Below are positions 1 to 8,128 of a DNA stretch of 64,000 bases, in pieces. The notes under the pieces are model-generated. The model was not told the origin of the DNA, ran no database searches, and was given only the letters and a program-made list of their open reading frames with translations. The first letter of the stretch is position 1. Every line of letters starts with the position of its first letter. The position numbers were made by a program, and so were the translations under genes. The DNA is from Halocatena halophila (GTDB lineage Archaea > Halobacteriota > Halobacteria > Halobacteriales > Haloarculaceae). Where the stretch lies: the NCBI GenBank assembly GCA_027563145.1, contig CP071306.1, positions 1,488,001 to 1,552,000 of the forward strand, read 5' to 3'.

Positions 1-1
1 A

Positions 2-700
2 CACAGCGTCTACACCGGTTGCGATCAACGGACGGAGATACTGAAACAATGCGCCAAAACGGTACTCGAGGGACACAGCGACACGTCGCTTCTCGAAGCC
101 GCCACAGCACTCGAAACGGCCGTTCACAACCAGGTGGGTGCGGGAGCCGAGCATCCGCGGACTCCCAACGTGGATTTCTACGCCGTCGTCTTGCTCGATG
201 CGCTTGCGGTGTCACCACCGCTGTTTCCAGCCATGTTCGCAATCGGACGGACGGCCGGCTGGATGGCACACTATCTCGAACAGCTCGAAAGCGAGACCCT
301 GCTCAGGCCACGGTCGCAATACGATGGTCCTAAACCCCGATCCTGGGTGTCTCGAGCCGATCGTGATGCTGCCATTTCGGATGAGGAGCTCAATCCCGAC
401 ACGCTCGCCGAGCTTGCAAACGCCTTCGAACTGCTTTCCGAACCCAGCCGTCTCGAACTGCTCGCAATTCTCGATCAGGCAAGCAAACCGCTCTCGTATT
501 CGGCGTTTCGCGAACGGAGCTCAATCCAGGACAAGGGGCGGTTCAACTACCATCTCAGACGGCTTCGGGGAACGCTCATCGCAAACGTTGGGGCAACGTA
601 CACCTTGCGGGCTCCTGGCCAACGGATCGTCGAACGATTGCTGGATGGCGATATCACATCGTCAGTCGGGCAGACGACCGACTGTGATGGGGAAGCGTGA
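2..700 (+). CDS. Citrate synthase-like domain fused to C-terminal winged-helix (5' partial)
   Basis: The gene enters from the left edge, so no start is visible. The first two thirds of the visible part are the C-terminal half of a citrate synthase. It opens at the oxaloacetate-binding His (HSVY, where the family usually has HRVY) and keeps the DxR arginine (DQR), the catalytic Asp in NVDFY, the Arg in FAIGRTAGW and the terminal RPRSQY arginine. About 100 residues follow that citrate synthases lack: an ArsR-like winged helix (FELLSEPSRLELLAIL, then a GRFNYHLRRL recognition helix and a YTLRAPGQRIVERLL wing) of the kind common in haloarchaeal regulators. The fusion is one uninterrupted frame. 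Whether the synthase half is catalytic or a ligand sensor for DNA binding cannot be told. A second citrate synthase paralogue follows after 155 bases. Confidence 0.8.
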   Translation, partial: HSVYTGCDQRTEILKQCAKTVLEGHSDTSLLEAATALETAVHNQVGAGAEHPRTPNVDFYAVVLLDALAVSPPLFPAMFAIGRTAGWMAHYLEQLESETLLRPRSQYDGPKPRSWVSRADRDAAISDEELNPDTLAELANAFELLSEPSRLELLAILDQASKPLSYSAFRERSSIQDKGRFNYHLRRLRGTLIANVGATYTLRAPGQRIVERLLDGDITSSVGQTTDCDGEA

Positions 701-855
701 TTCTCCTCACGTTGTGAGCGTTTCGAGAAGATTACCACCGAGAGGAGCCCTCTGAACTGATTTCACGATGTAGCCTCAAAGCGTGCAATGTGCCTAGAGA
801 ATCTACGTTCTCCAAACCATTATTTCTCGCCTCCCCGTCCGCCAAATAGATATAG

Positions 856-1983
856 ATGGTTGACAACTCACTGCATCGTGGAGTCGAAGACATTGCGGTC
901 ACAGAGACTGAGTTGAGCGATATCGATGGTGAGAACGGGTCGCTCATCATCAGGGGCATTCCGATCAAGGTGCTGGCGAACAATGCGACCTTCGAAGAGT
1001 GCTGTTATCTGCTGTTCAACGATCGCCTGCCGACTGAAACCCAGCTTGCGACGTTTCAGAAGAGGCTTTCCGAGCATCGACAACTTCCGGACCGAGTATC
1101 GACATTGCTGTCTCGGGCAGCCGCCGAGGCGGTCCATCCGATGGATGCCGTCCGTATGGGCGTGGCCGCACTCGATCTTGATGGCAAACCACCAGCCGAA
1201 CAGGCCGTTCGACTGGTGGCGGTGTTACCGACGATCGTCGCAGCGTACTGGCGATATCGAGCGGGAGAGGCTCCTGTCGAGCCGCGGACGGAGCTTCGCC
1301 ACGCCGAGAACTATCTATACATGCACACCGGAACGGAACCCGAACCGGCGGTCGTCGACGCGCTTGAGGCGTATCTGATCGCAGTGATCGACCACGGGCT
1401 CAACGCCTCAACCTTTGTCGCCAGGTCGATCGTCTCGACGGAGTCGGATCTGGTGTCGGCGATAACGGGGGCCGTTGGCGCGCTCAAAGGACCGCGTCAC
1501 GGTGGTGCGCCTGGTCCAGTCCTTGAAACCCTACGGACGGTGGCAACAACAGGGTCGCCCACAGCGTCTGTCGAGTCCGTCCTCGAGTCTGGAAATCGGC
1601 TGATGGGCTTTGGCCACCGGGTGTATCGAACCCGCGATCCGCGTGCGGCCGTGCTCGCCAGCGTGGCAGAACGGCTGGATACACACACCGACGGCTCGAC
1701 GCTGTTCGAAACCGCCAGTTCGTTCGAGGCGGTCGCCCGCGAGAAACTTGCCGCACACCATCCGGATCGGCGACTGGAAACGAACGTGGAGTTTTACACG
1801 GCGGTCGTGCTGGACGGGATCGACATTCCGCCGGCGCTGTTTACCCCCACGTTCGCTGTCTCCCGCGTTGTCGGCTGGACGACACACTGTCTGGAGGAAC
1901 TCGAAGATCCAAAGCTCGTCCGTCCCACTGCACGGTACACTGGAAAACGAGATCGAGGGTGGACCCCACGATCGGATCGATAG
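856..1983 (+). CDS. Citrate synthase family protein (375 aa, Asp-to-Glu at catalytic site)
   Basis: Full-length citrate synthase fold, which condenses oxaloacetate and acetyl-CoA (or acts on 2-methylcitrate). Visible sites are H180 (DHGLNAST), the catalytic H215 in GPRHGG, H254 and R263 in GFGHRVYRTRDPR, R337 in FAVSRVVGW, and the C-terminal RPTARY. The third catalytic residue, normally the Asp of NVDFY, is Glu (E312 in NVEFY). The neighbouring fused paralogue keeps Asp. The start is the ATG at 856; a weak TATA-like TTATTT at 820-825 would give a leader of only a few bases. The divergent sequence and the substitution suggest a secondary paralogue and not the housekeeping citZ, so no symbol is given. 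Confidence 0.85.
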   Translation: MVDNSLHRGVEDIAVTETELSDIDGENGSLIIRGIPIKVLANNATFEECCYLLFNDRLPTETQLATFQKRLSEHRQLPDRVSTLLSRAAAEAVHPMDAVRMGVAALDLDGKPPAEQAVRLVAVLPTIVAAYWRYRAGEAPVEPRTELRHAENYLYMHTGTEPEPAVVDALEAYLIAVIDHGLNASTFVARSIVSTESDLVSAITGAVGALKGPRHGGAPGPVLETLRTVATTGSPTASVESVLESGNRLMGFGHRVYRTRDPRAAVLASVAERLDTHTDGSTLFETASSFEAVAREKLAAHHPDRRLETNVEFYTAVVLDGIDIPPALFTPTFAVSRVVGWTTHCLEELEDPKLVRPTARYTGKRDRGWTPRSDR

Positions 1984-2175
1984 CGAGCGCCTCTGGACCC
2001 AGTGACGGCGACAGACCGGCGGGTTCCGAACTAGCGTCGTGATCGACGACGAGAGAATCGGTAGCGTCGAACTGCTACGGTACCCGTATAGCGTGGCTTT
2101 CGCCTCTGATTTGAGTAATAACTGTTGGGACGCGTTCAGTCCTGATGGCCAAACCGAGATAGGAGAGCAATCCCA

Positions 2176-2750
2176 TCAACTGGTAACACGGAATCGAAGA
2201 TGGGTTGCCGAGGCTGATTCGGTCACGTCGAGGAGATCCATATCGATCCGCTCACCATCCAGATTCTCAAACAACGGCGTTCCACCACCCAACAGCACCG
2301 GCGCGAGATGGATCATAATCTCATCGATCAGCCAGCAGCGAGAAATTGCTGGCAGATACTCGCGCCGCCCATCACACTGACCGTCTCCGCACCCGCGGTT
2401 GCCGTTGCCTGATCGAGCGCGCTTTCGATGCCATCGGTTACGAACGTGTACACGCCATCAGCAGGCGGATCCGACGGTTGTTCGTGCGTGACGACGAACA
2501 CCGGACAGCGGGCAGGACCAGTCGGGCCATCTGCCCCCCACCACGGGAGCGAACTATCGTACGTCGTGCGGCCAGCGATGGCCGCTCCCAGGTTGGCTGT
2601 CGCCTCCGCAAGGAGTTGGCTGCCAATTTCATCGTCTATCCAGTCGTGTAGTTGAGCGCCACCTTCCCCGAGGGGTTGCTCCGGGCTCTGGGTATCCGCG
2701 GTGATGTATCCGTCCAGAGAGATGCTGATATCGAGGACCACCGTACTCAT
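2176..2750 (-). pseudogene. DHFR/RibD C-terminal family protein, frameshifted
   Basis: The N-terminal part reads MSTVVLDISISLDGYI and contains the family's GRTTYD and VMGGA segments, then hits a stop after CQQFLAAG. In the next frame the rest of the domain continues at once as LIDEIMIHLAPVLLGGGTP to the stop at 2176-2178. One base is missing near 2336, where GGCTGATC stands for an expected GGCCTGATC. Intact relatives (bacterial DHFR-like proteins, sometimes called YyaP/YwjB) run straight through this point. It is the last gene of the ArsR operon and overlaps the preceding gene by 4 bases (ATGA). Either a recent pseudogene or an assembly error; the downstream part shows no further decay. Confidence 0.8.
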
Positions 2751-3319
2751 GGGGATGACCCTTTGGTATTCGTTGGCTGGTATGTGAGAATCACGGCGTC
2801 TGCACTCGTTCTCTCCACATCGATCAGCTCCAGCTGCGTCGGCTCGATCGTATCGGTGAACAGCTGCGTCCCACTCCCGTGAATAATTGGATGCAGCCAG
2901 ATCCGATACTCATCCACGAGCTGGTGCGCTATGAGCGTCTCCAACAGCTCGCCACTTCCAACCAGCAGGATGTCCCCACCGGACTGCGCTTTCAACTCGG
3001 TGACTGCCTCGACGACGTTTCCCGAAAGCAACTGCGCGTTCCACGAGAGGTCGTCTTCGGAAAGAGTGGTTGAGACGACATGCTTTGGAACGTCGTTGAT
3101 CCAGTCGGCGAATCCGATGTCATCCGTCGATTGAGGCCAGACCGCAGAGAGCCCTTGGTAGGTTACCCGACCCAGCAACAGCGCATCGAACTCGTCGATG
3201 TACCCTTTCGCCTGCCGCGACAGGTCGTCTGGGTCGTCCCAACAATCCATGAGCCACTCCGCCTGGTTGTCGAAAACGCCATCGAGCGTGATCTTGTTGT
3301 CAACAATGAGTTTCCTCAT
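2747..3319 (-). CDS. Dihydrofolate reductase family (RibD C-terminal) protein
   Basis: 190 aa with the DHFR-like alpha/beta fold seen in many stand-alone RibD C-terminal relatives. It starts MRKLIVDNKITLDGVFDN, has the LLLGRVTYQGL nucleotide-binding turn and the GGDILLVGSGELLETLIAHQLVDEYRIWLHPIIHGSGTQLF stretch in two parts. Such proteins probably reduce small substrates with NADPH, but the substrate is generally unknown. It is the third gene of a tight minus-strand operon: 7 bases after the AHSA1 gene and overlapping the frameshifted paralogue by 4 bases. The two DHFR-like genes look like an old tandem duplication. Confidence 0.85.
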   Translation of the reverse strand: MRKLIVDNKITLDGVFDNQAEWLMDCWDDPDDLSRQAKGYIDEFDALLLGRVTYQGLSAVWPQSTDDIGFADWINDVPKHVVSTTLSEDDLSWNAQLLSGNVVEAVTELKAQSGGDILLVGSGELLETLIAHQLVDEYRIWLHPIIHGSGTQLFTDTIEPTQLELIDVERTSADAVILTYQPTNTKGSSP

Positions 3320-3326
3320 GGTGAAG

Positions 3327-3824
3327 TTACTCGACGATCCGTGCGAGGTTATCGAGGGAATCGTTCCACCCTTCGGCGGCGTCTTCGGGCGGAATTGCTT
3401 CGGGAATCCCGGCCTGCGTCACGACGAGCTCGGTTCCACCGGAAACCGCCTCGAAGGTGATCGTCGTCGTCATCTCGCCAGCCATCCCGGTTTCATCGCC
3501 TTCGAACTGTTCGGTGTAGACGATTCGCTCACCCGGAATCAACTCCTCGAACGTTCCGTAGAACGTGCTGGCGTACGGTTCTAATTCCTCGCTTTCGGCG
3601 TTGAACGTCATCCGGAAGGTCCCGCCTTCGGTGGCGTCGAACTCGTGGATCTCACCAGAGAATCCCTCTGGCGGGAGCCACGCAGCGTATTCGTCGGGAT
3701 CGACGAACGCCTCATACACTCGCTCGGGGGAGGCCTCGATCACGCGGTTAATCGTCACGCTTCGGTCAGCACTGCTCTGTGCGTCGTTCGCTGGTGTGTC
3801 GTCAGCAGGGTCGTTGTCGGTCAT
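3327..3824 (-). CDS. SRPBCC / AHSA1-type domain protein
   Basis: 165 aa. After a short acidic N-terminus it carries the AHSA1-like START/Bet v1 fold: VTINRVIEASPERVYEAFVDP, WLPPEGF, GGTFRMTF, then GTFEELIPGERIVYTEQF and a final WNDSLDNLARIVE helix. The fold binds hydrophobic ligands in a cavity; these bacterial-type members are mostly uncharacterised. I chose the ATG at 3824 because it overlaps the ArsR stop by 4 bases (ATGA) and begins the natural acidic N-terminus; the frame stays open upstream only as a shadow of the ArsR gene. ArsR-AHSA1-RibD operons are common in bacteria, which fits acquisition by transfer. Confidence 0.88.
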   Translation of the reverse strand: MTDNDPADDTPANDAQSSADRSVTINRVIEASPERVYEAFVDPDEYAAWLPPEGFSGEIHEFDATEGGTFRMTFNAESEELEPYASTFYGTFEELIPGERIVYTEQFEGDETGMAGEMTTTITFEAVSGGTELVVTQAGIPEAIPPEDAAEGWNDSLDNLARIVE

Positions 3825-4171
3825 GTTGTATCTTCCTCCAGATGGTCTTCCAGCGCGTCGAGTCGATCCTCCCAGAAGACGCGGTAGCGAGTGAGCCAGC
3901 CGAATGCCTCGCTCAGCGGCGCAGCCGCCAGGTGACACCGACGGACACGGCCATCCTGCTCCACTTCGAGCAGGCCCGCGTCCTCTAAGACTCGCAGGTG
4001 TTTCGAAACCGCAGCCAGGGAAACGTCGTGGGGCGCAGCCAACTCGCTGACGCTCTTTGGACCGTCGGCTACCTGTTCTAAGGCTGCCCGGCGGATCGGG
4101 TGGGCCAATGCCTGGAAGATGGCATCGAGGTCCAGATCGTCCGACTGATGTTCAACCATCCAGTTAAACAT
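3821..4171 (-). CDS. ArsR-family winged-helix repressor
   Basis: 116 aa. Contains the ArsR domain (DAIFQALAHPIRRAALEQV, then SVSELAAPHDVSLAAVSKHLRVLEDAGLLEVEQDGRVRRC in pieces), with no obvious metal-binding Cys pair, followed by a tail that ends in helices (FWEDRLDALEDHL). It heads the operon with the AHSA1 and DHFR-like genes and probably autoregulates it. Start choice: the first ATG is at 4171, but the TATA element at 4183-4190 lies only 12-19 bases before it. An ATG four codons in, at 4159, sits 27 bases from the TATA centre and would give a leaderless mRNA starting MVEHQSDD. The shorter form is the likelier product. Confidence 0.88.
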   Translation of the reverse strand: MFNWMVEHQSDDLDLDAIFQALAHPIRRAALEQVADGPKSVSELAAPHDVSLAAVSKHLRVLEDAGLLEVEQDGRVRRCHLAAAPLSEAFGWLTRYRVFWEDRLDALEDHLEEDTT

Positions 4172-4182
4172 ACAGCAGCAGG

Positions 4183-4190
4183 TATATTAA
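4183..4190 (-). promoter_or_regulatory. TATA element of the ArsR operon
   Basis: On the minus strand this reads TTAATATA, a good haloarchaeal box A. Its centre is 27 bases from the ATG at 4159 but only about 15 from the one at 4171, which bears on the start of the ArsR gene. The flanks carry short related segments (GTTTAA at about 4163-4168 on the other strand, and TTTAACC upstream) that could be operator half-sites, but this is weak. Confidence 0.5.
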
Positions 4191-4403
4191 ACACTTTGGT
4201 TAAATGAACTGCTGATTCCACCGGTGGAGAAATTGTCGACCGATGACCATTGCGTCAGCTTCCGTCTGCGGCGAAGGCTGTATTTTGCGTGGATCGCTGG
4301 CAGCTACACTACGTGATCACGGAATAGGCCAGTTCGTAACGGAAATCTCGATCAACCCACCCAAAACCTAAACCCTCGTGCCAACAGTTGTTATCGTGTA
4401 AAT

Positions 4404-5834
4404 ATGTCCTTGCCGACGCGGCGGTCGCTCCTCTACGCCACCGGTAGTCTTCTCGCCGGAACAGCCCTTGCAGGCTGTCTGAGTGGTCAACAATCGAAGA
4501 ATCATGATACGGAGGAGAATAGCCAACAAACTGACAACAACACACAACAAAATCCAGCAGGCATGAACATTCTCCAATCGGATAGCAACGCAATCGATAC
4601 TGCGGTCGATTCGTCCACCCGCAATCGGCTGGTTCGTGGAAATACGGCGTTCGCACTGACGCTCCACAAAAAACTCGCCGAAGCGGACAATCGAACGAAT
4701 TTCCTCCTCTCGCCACACAGCATTTCGGTCGCCCTGGCAATGACCTACGCCGGCAGCAACGCGAAAACCCGCTCGCAGATCCGAGAGACGCTCCAGTTCA
4801 GGGTCAATGACGACCGGCTTCACCACTCGTTTGCGACGCTTTCTGGCGCGGTAGACCCACCAGCATCGACCGCAACGCCCGCACAAACACCCACAACGGA
4901 GACCACAAGCAACGACGGGGATGGAACACCGTTCACGCTTGAGACGGTGAATTCCGTCTGGGGCCAGCGTGGATTTCCGTGGCGCGACACCTATCTCGAT
5001 ACGTTGGCAAAATTCTACGGGGCGGGGCTCAACGTTGTTGATTTCGAGAACGATTATGAAGCAGCTCGTACGCAGATCAACGAGTGGGTGAGCGAACAGA
5101 CAGCAGGGAAGATTCAGGAGCTGTTTCCGCGTGGATCGCTGCATCAGTACACCCGGCTCGTGCTTACAAACGCGGTCTATTTCCACGCAAACTGGGAGCA
5201 TGCGTTCGCGAACGACCGAACGGAGAACAAGCCATTCACCGCACTTGATGACCAGACGAGCACCGTCCCGATGATGGTGCAATCTGCCAACGAGTTGCCC
5301 TACGCCGAGGAAAACGGCGTCCAGGCCGTGGAGCTGCCCTATGTGGGGGATGCTGTGGGGATGGTGATTCTTCTGCCAGAGGCGGGCCAGTTCAGATCGT
5401 TCGAGCAGAAGCTCGATGCCGACCGCCTGCAGTCGATATTCGATTCGTTGACCCCGACGGGTGGGACGCTTTCGCTCCCAAAATTCAGCTTTGAGACGTC
5501 CGTTGGCCTCACTGAGACCCTGTCGTCACTCGGAATGGCGAACGCGTTCGATCGATCGAACGCAGATTTCACAGGGATGTATCAATCTGAAACGAGCGAT
5601 GGGAATCTCTTTATCGATGACATCAAGCACAAAACGCACATTGCAGTTGATGAGAGCGGAACCGAAGCAGCCGCTGCCACTGGTGTATCGATAGGTACTA
5701 CCTCGGCACCCGTCGATCCGTACGAGATGACTGTCGATCGGCCGTTTCTGTTCTGTATTCGACACCAACCGACGAACGCCATCCTGTTTGTCGGTCGGGT
5801 TGGGGATGCAGGCGATATTGCTCCCGATAAGTAA
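4404..5834 (+). CDS. Serpin-family lipoprotein (predicted serine/cysteine protease inhibitor)
   Basis: 476 aa. The N-terminus is a twin-arginine lipoprotein signal (RR at 6-7, LAGC lipobox with C25), so it should be anchored outside the membrane. After a Gln/Asn-rich linker it is a complete serpin: FLLSPHSISVALAMTYAGS, AVYFHANWEHAF, and the C-terminal RPFLFCIRHQPTNAILFVGRV. The reactive-centre loop at about 417-443 has an inhibitory-type hinge, GTEAAAATG, with G419 as P15. Counting as in alpha-1-antitrypsin puts P1-P1' at T433-S434, an uncommon P1, so the target is open. A Thr-rich insert at about 155-175 is extra to the family core. Archaeal serpins are scattered, suggesting transfer. The gene lies directly before a truncated ABC ATPase. 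Confidence 0.9.
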   Translation: MSLPTRRSLLYATGSLLAGTALAGCLSGQQSKNHDTEENSQQTDNNTQQNPAGMNILQSDSNAIDTAVDSSTRNRLVRGNTAFALTLHKKLAEADNRTNFLLSPHSISVALAMTYAGSNAKTRSQIRETLQFRVNDDRLHHSFATLSGAVDPPASTATPAQTPTTETTSNDGDGTPFTLETVNSVWGQRGFPWRDTYLDTLAKFYGAGLNVVDFENDYEAARTQINEWVSEQTAGKIQELFPRGSLHQYTRLVLTNAVYFHANWEHAFANDRTENKPFTALDDQTSTVPMMVQSANELPYAEENGVQAVELPYVGDAVGMVILLPEAGQFRSFEQKLDADRLQSIFDSLTPTGGTLSLPKFSFETSVGLTETLSSLGMANAFDRSNADFTGMYQSETSDGNLFIDDIKHKTHIAVDESGTEAAAATGVSIGTTSAPVDPYEMTVDRPFLFCIRHQPTNAILFVGRVGDAGDIAPDK

Positions 5835-5843
5835 TAGAATGGT

Positions 5844-5981
5844 ATGGAAAGCCGAGTTGGCCGGTCGCTATTCGGTGATGTTGTTGCAGATGGCCCTTTC
5901 CCGAAAATTCTCTCCGAAATCACCCACAGTAACGCCCACGAAGCTGTGTTTATCGCAGTCACCGGGGCGAAACTGACGTGA
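5844..5981 (+). pseudogene. C-terminal remnant of an ABC transporter ATPase
   Basis: An open stretch of about 45 codons from an ATG at 5844 reads SLFGDVVADGPFPKILSEI and then AHEAVFIAVTGAKL before TGA at 5979-5981. The ending resembles the conserved tail of ABC-2 system ATPases (LEDVFLxxTG). The stop overlaps the GTG start of the permease (GTGA), the usual coupling of such gene pairs. No Walker or signature motifs exist upstream; a stop at 5835-5837 and the serpin gene lie there instead. The ATPase body has therefore been lost, probably with the arrival of the serpin gene. Confidence 0.65.
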
Positions 5982-7525
5982 CGGACGATACAAAGCGAGG
6001 TGGCACTCAACGCCTCGGATTCGTACACTTGAGCGGTGAGATGAGTGCGTTCTGGTCGATGCTGCTATGGGACGTTCGACTCCAGTTCCGCTATGGCTTC
6101 TATGCTGTCTACGCACTCCTCACGGTTGCGTTCGTCGGTGGGCTCCGAGCAATAGGGCCAGCACTGCGAACCGACATCGCCGTGCTGTTGATCGCTACTG
6201 ATACGACACTTCTGGGTTTTTACTTCATCGCCGCAGTGGTGTTGTTTGAGAAGGAAACAGGCGTGCTGGCGGCCCTGGTGACCTCACCGCTTGGCGACCG
6301 TGGCTATCTCGCCGCGAAAGTGGCCTCTCTTTCGTTGCTTGCGGTCGTCGCCTCGGTTGTGGTCGCCGCCTTCGGACATGGACTGACGGCGGGACTGATA
6401 GTGTTAGTCGGCGGCGTCGGCCTTTCCGCGTCGCTTTTCATACTTATCGGGTTCGTGGCGGTCGCACGCTTCGATTCTATCAACGAATATTTCATAAGTG
6501 CCGTTGGCTGGGGTGTCATCCTCTTTCTGCCGTTGTTTGGCTACGTTGGATTCGTTGAGACATGGCTCTTCTATCTCCTCCCTGCTCAACCAGTGTTGCT
6601 CCTCATTGAGGCAGGATTCCGTCCAGTGGTTCCGTGGAAAGTGGCCTATAGCGTCAGCTACCTGGTTGTTGCCAATGCCATCGCCTACTTGTGGGCACAA
6701 AAATCCTTCCGACGGCATATCGTTCGGGGTGGCGACACCGGCGATCAACTCGGACGGACGGACGTTCCAGAAGCCCAGCAAAGAACCGACGGGAGCTGGT
6801 ATCGGTCCCAATCGCCCGTTGTTGGGTTGATACTGGCAGACATCCGCAACTGGGTGCGAGATCCGATGCTGGCTATTGGGGCCGTTGGTCCGTTCGTGCT
6901 CGCGGTGATCATTCGATCTGGGACCCCAACGATTTCGACTATGCTGGCTCCTGTAATTGTGTTACGGCAGTACTATCCAGTGATCGCTGGATCGATGGTG
7001 GTGTTCGGTCCGTCGATCTACGGATTCATTGTTGGGATGTTCATCCTCGAGGACCGCGAACAAGGTATGCTCGCCGCATACCGTACGAGCCCGCTGTCGT
7101 CTCGTGGGTATCTCCTGTACCGAGGGGCGACAGCGTACGCCCTGAGTCTGGCGGCAACCCTTCCCGCGGTAGTTGTCATTAATCTCGTGGATATCCCACC
7201 ATTGGTACTGCTCGGAACGACTGCAGTCGGTGCTCTCGGAGGCCCGATCATCGCGTTTGCGTTCGGGACATTGACCTCGAACACTATCGAGGGAATCGCT
7301 CTCAGCAAACTCGTCAATCTGGTCATTCTCGGACCAGCACTGGTGATTGCTGTGGTGCCAGCACCACTTCAGTACGTAGCAGGGCTGATTCCTGCCTACT
7401 GGCCCATCAAAGCGTTCGTAGCGAGCGCCAACGGTGATCCTATGTGGGCGTTGTATCTGGGAGGCGGGGTTGTCGTCCACCTGATAGCAGGGATTGGACT
7501 CACTCGGTCCAATTCATTTCCGTAG
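5978..7525 (+). CDS. ABC-2 type transporter permease (fluoroquinolone-exporter-like)
   Basis: 515 aa with about 12 predicted membrane segments. It is built of two homologous halves: the cytoplasmic EKETGVLAALVTSPLGDRGYL near residue 95 is echoed by EDREQGMLAAYRTSPLSSRGYL near residue 355 (quoted in part). This duplicated ABC-2 layout matches the permeases annotated as fluoroquinolone export proteins, but the real substrate is unknown. The start is GTG at 5978, overlapping the stop of the ATPase remnant. With its own ATPase reduced to a stub, the permease must borrow one from elsewhere or be on its way to loss; its frame is intact. Confidence 0.8.
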   Translation: MTDDTKRGGTQRLGFVHLSGEMSAFWSMLLWDVRLQFRYGFYAVYALLTVAFVGGLRAIGPALRTDIAVLLIATDTTLLGFYFIAAVVLFEKETGVLAALVTSPLGDRGYLAAKVASLSLLAVVASVVVAAFGHGLTAGLIVLVGGVGLSASLFILIGFVAVARFDSINEYFISAVGWGVILFLPLFGYVGFVETWLFYLLPAQPVLLLIEAGFRPVVPWKVAYSVSYLVVANAIAYLWAQKSFRRHIVRGGDTGDQLGRTDVPEAQQRTDGSWYRSQSPVVGLILADIRNWVRDPMLAIGAVGPFVLAVIIRSGTPTISTMLAPVIVLRQYYPVIAGSMVVFGPSIYGFIVGMFILEDREQGMLAAYRTSPLSSRGYLLYRGATAYALSLAATLPAVVVINLVDIPPLVLLGTTAVGALGGPIIAFAFGTLTSNTIEGIALSKLVNLVILGPALVIAVVPAPLQYVAGLIPAYWPIKAFVASANGDPMWALYLGGGVVVHLIAGIGLTRSNSFP

Positions 7526-8128
7526 CGTAGAGACCCCTAACGTCGGAGTGTAAACGTGCTCTGACCCTCAAATACGTTAATTCATAGTAAATGAGTGAGA
7601 GTATATCTATAGAAGGATCCTTTGGGAATATAGTTACTATTCAATTAGTATGTGGTAAAAATGGCTCTCTGCGATCGTGTTTGGAGAGAGCTGCCACTCA
7701 GCATCCGATCTCACACGACGGAAGAGGTCTGCTTAGCCCGTTCAAGTTGGAGATGAATCGCGCCCAGTCAGCGAGCTCGATCGTCTCGGACGGTCCTTCG
7801 CAGATCTCGCGGGCTTCGTCAAAGCGTTGTGAGAGCACGATGTCGATACCGATCTTGTGAACCAACCGATTGGGACGGTCGCTCACGAGCAACTGGCTGC
7901 CCACCATCCCGATCGACGACTCGAAACGAACGTGGAGGTTTACACGGCGGTCGTGCTGGACGGGATCGAACGCGTCGAGAGGGCCGTACTACCGATCGTC
8001 ACACTGGAAGAAGAAATTGTGGTTGTCGGGTCAGCCGGAATCTCTTCGATACACAGGATAATCGCGGATGTCTTCAGTGTCAAACAGAGTTCAAGCTTCG
8101 TTCTAGCCCGAACAATGTAGATACCGGG
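7526..8128. other. 600-base region of gene debris
   Basis: No intact gene is credible here. The first part (7560-7660) is AT-rich. A minus-strand open stretch of 69 codons (7698-7907) starting inside the debris matches nothing I know. The plus strand holds the citrate synthase scrap at 7890-7969, after which its frame runs on into unrelated codons until 8120. The composition changes from that of the permease gene to that of the AT-rich gene at 8129, as expected for a site of repeated insertion and deletion. Confidence 0.5.
7890..7969 (+). pseudogene. 80-bp citrate synthase gene fragment
   Basis: This fragment encodes LAAHHPDRRLETNVEVYTAV and then VLDGIE, matching residues of the citrate synthase at 856-1983 around its E312. 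DNA similarity runs from about 1744 to 1823 in that gene, with a 31-base stretch identical starting at the TTTACACGGCGG motif. The fragment keeps the unusual Glu of the NVE motif, so it derives from that paralogue and not from the Asp-bearing fused one. Both ends join unrelated sequence abruptly. Confidence 0.85.

Noticed and set aside
7698..7907. 69-codon minus-strand frame in the debris region.
   Set aside because: It overlaps the citrate synthase scrap and matches no family; at best a fragment.
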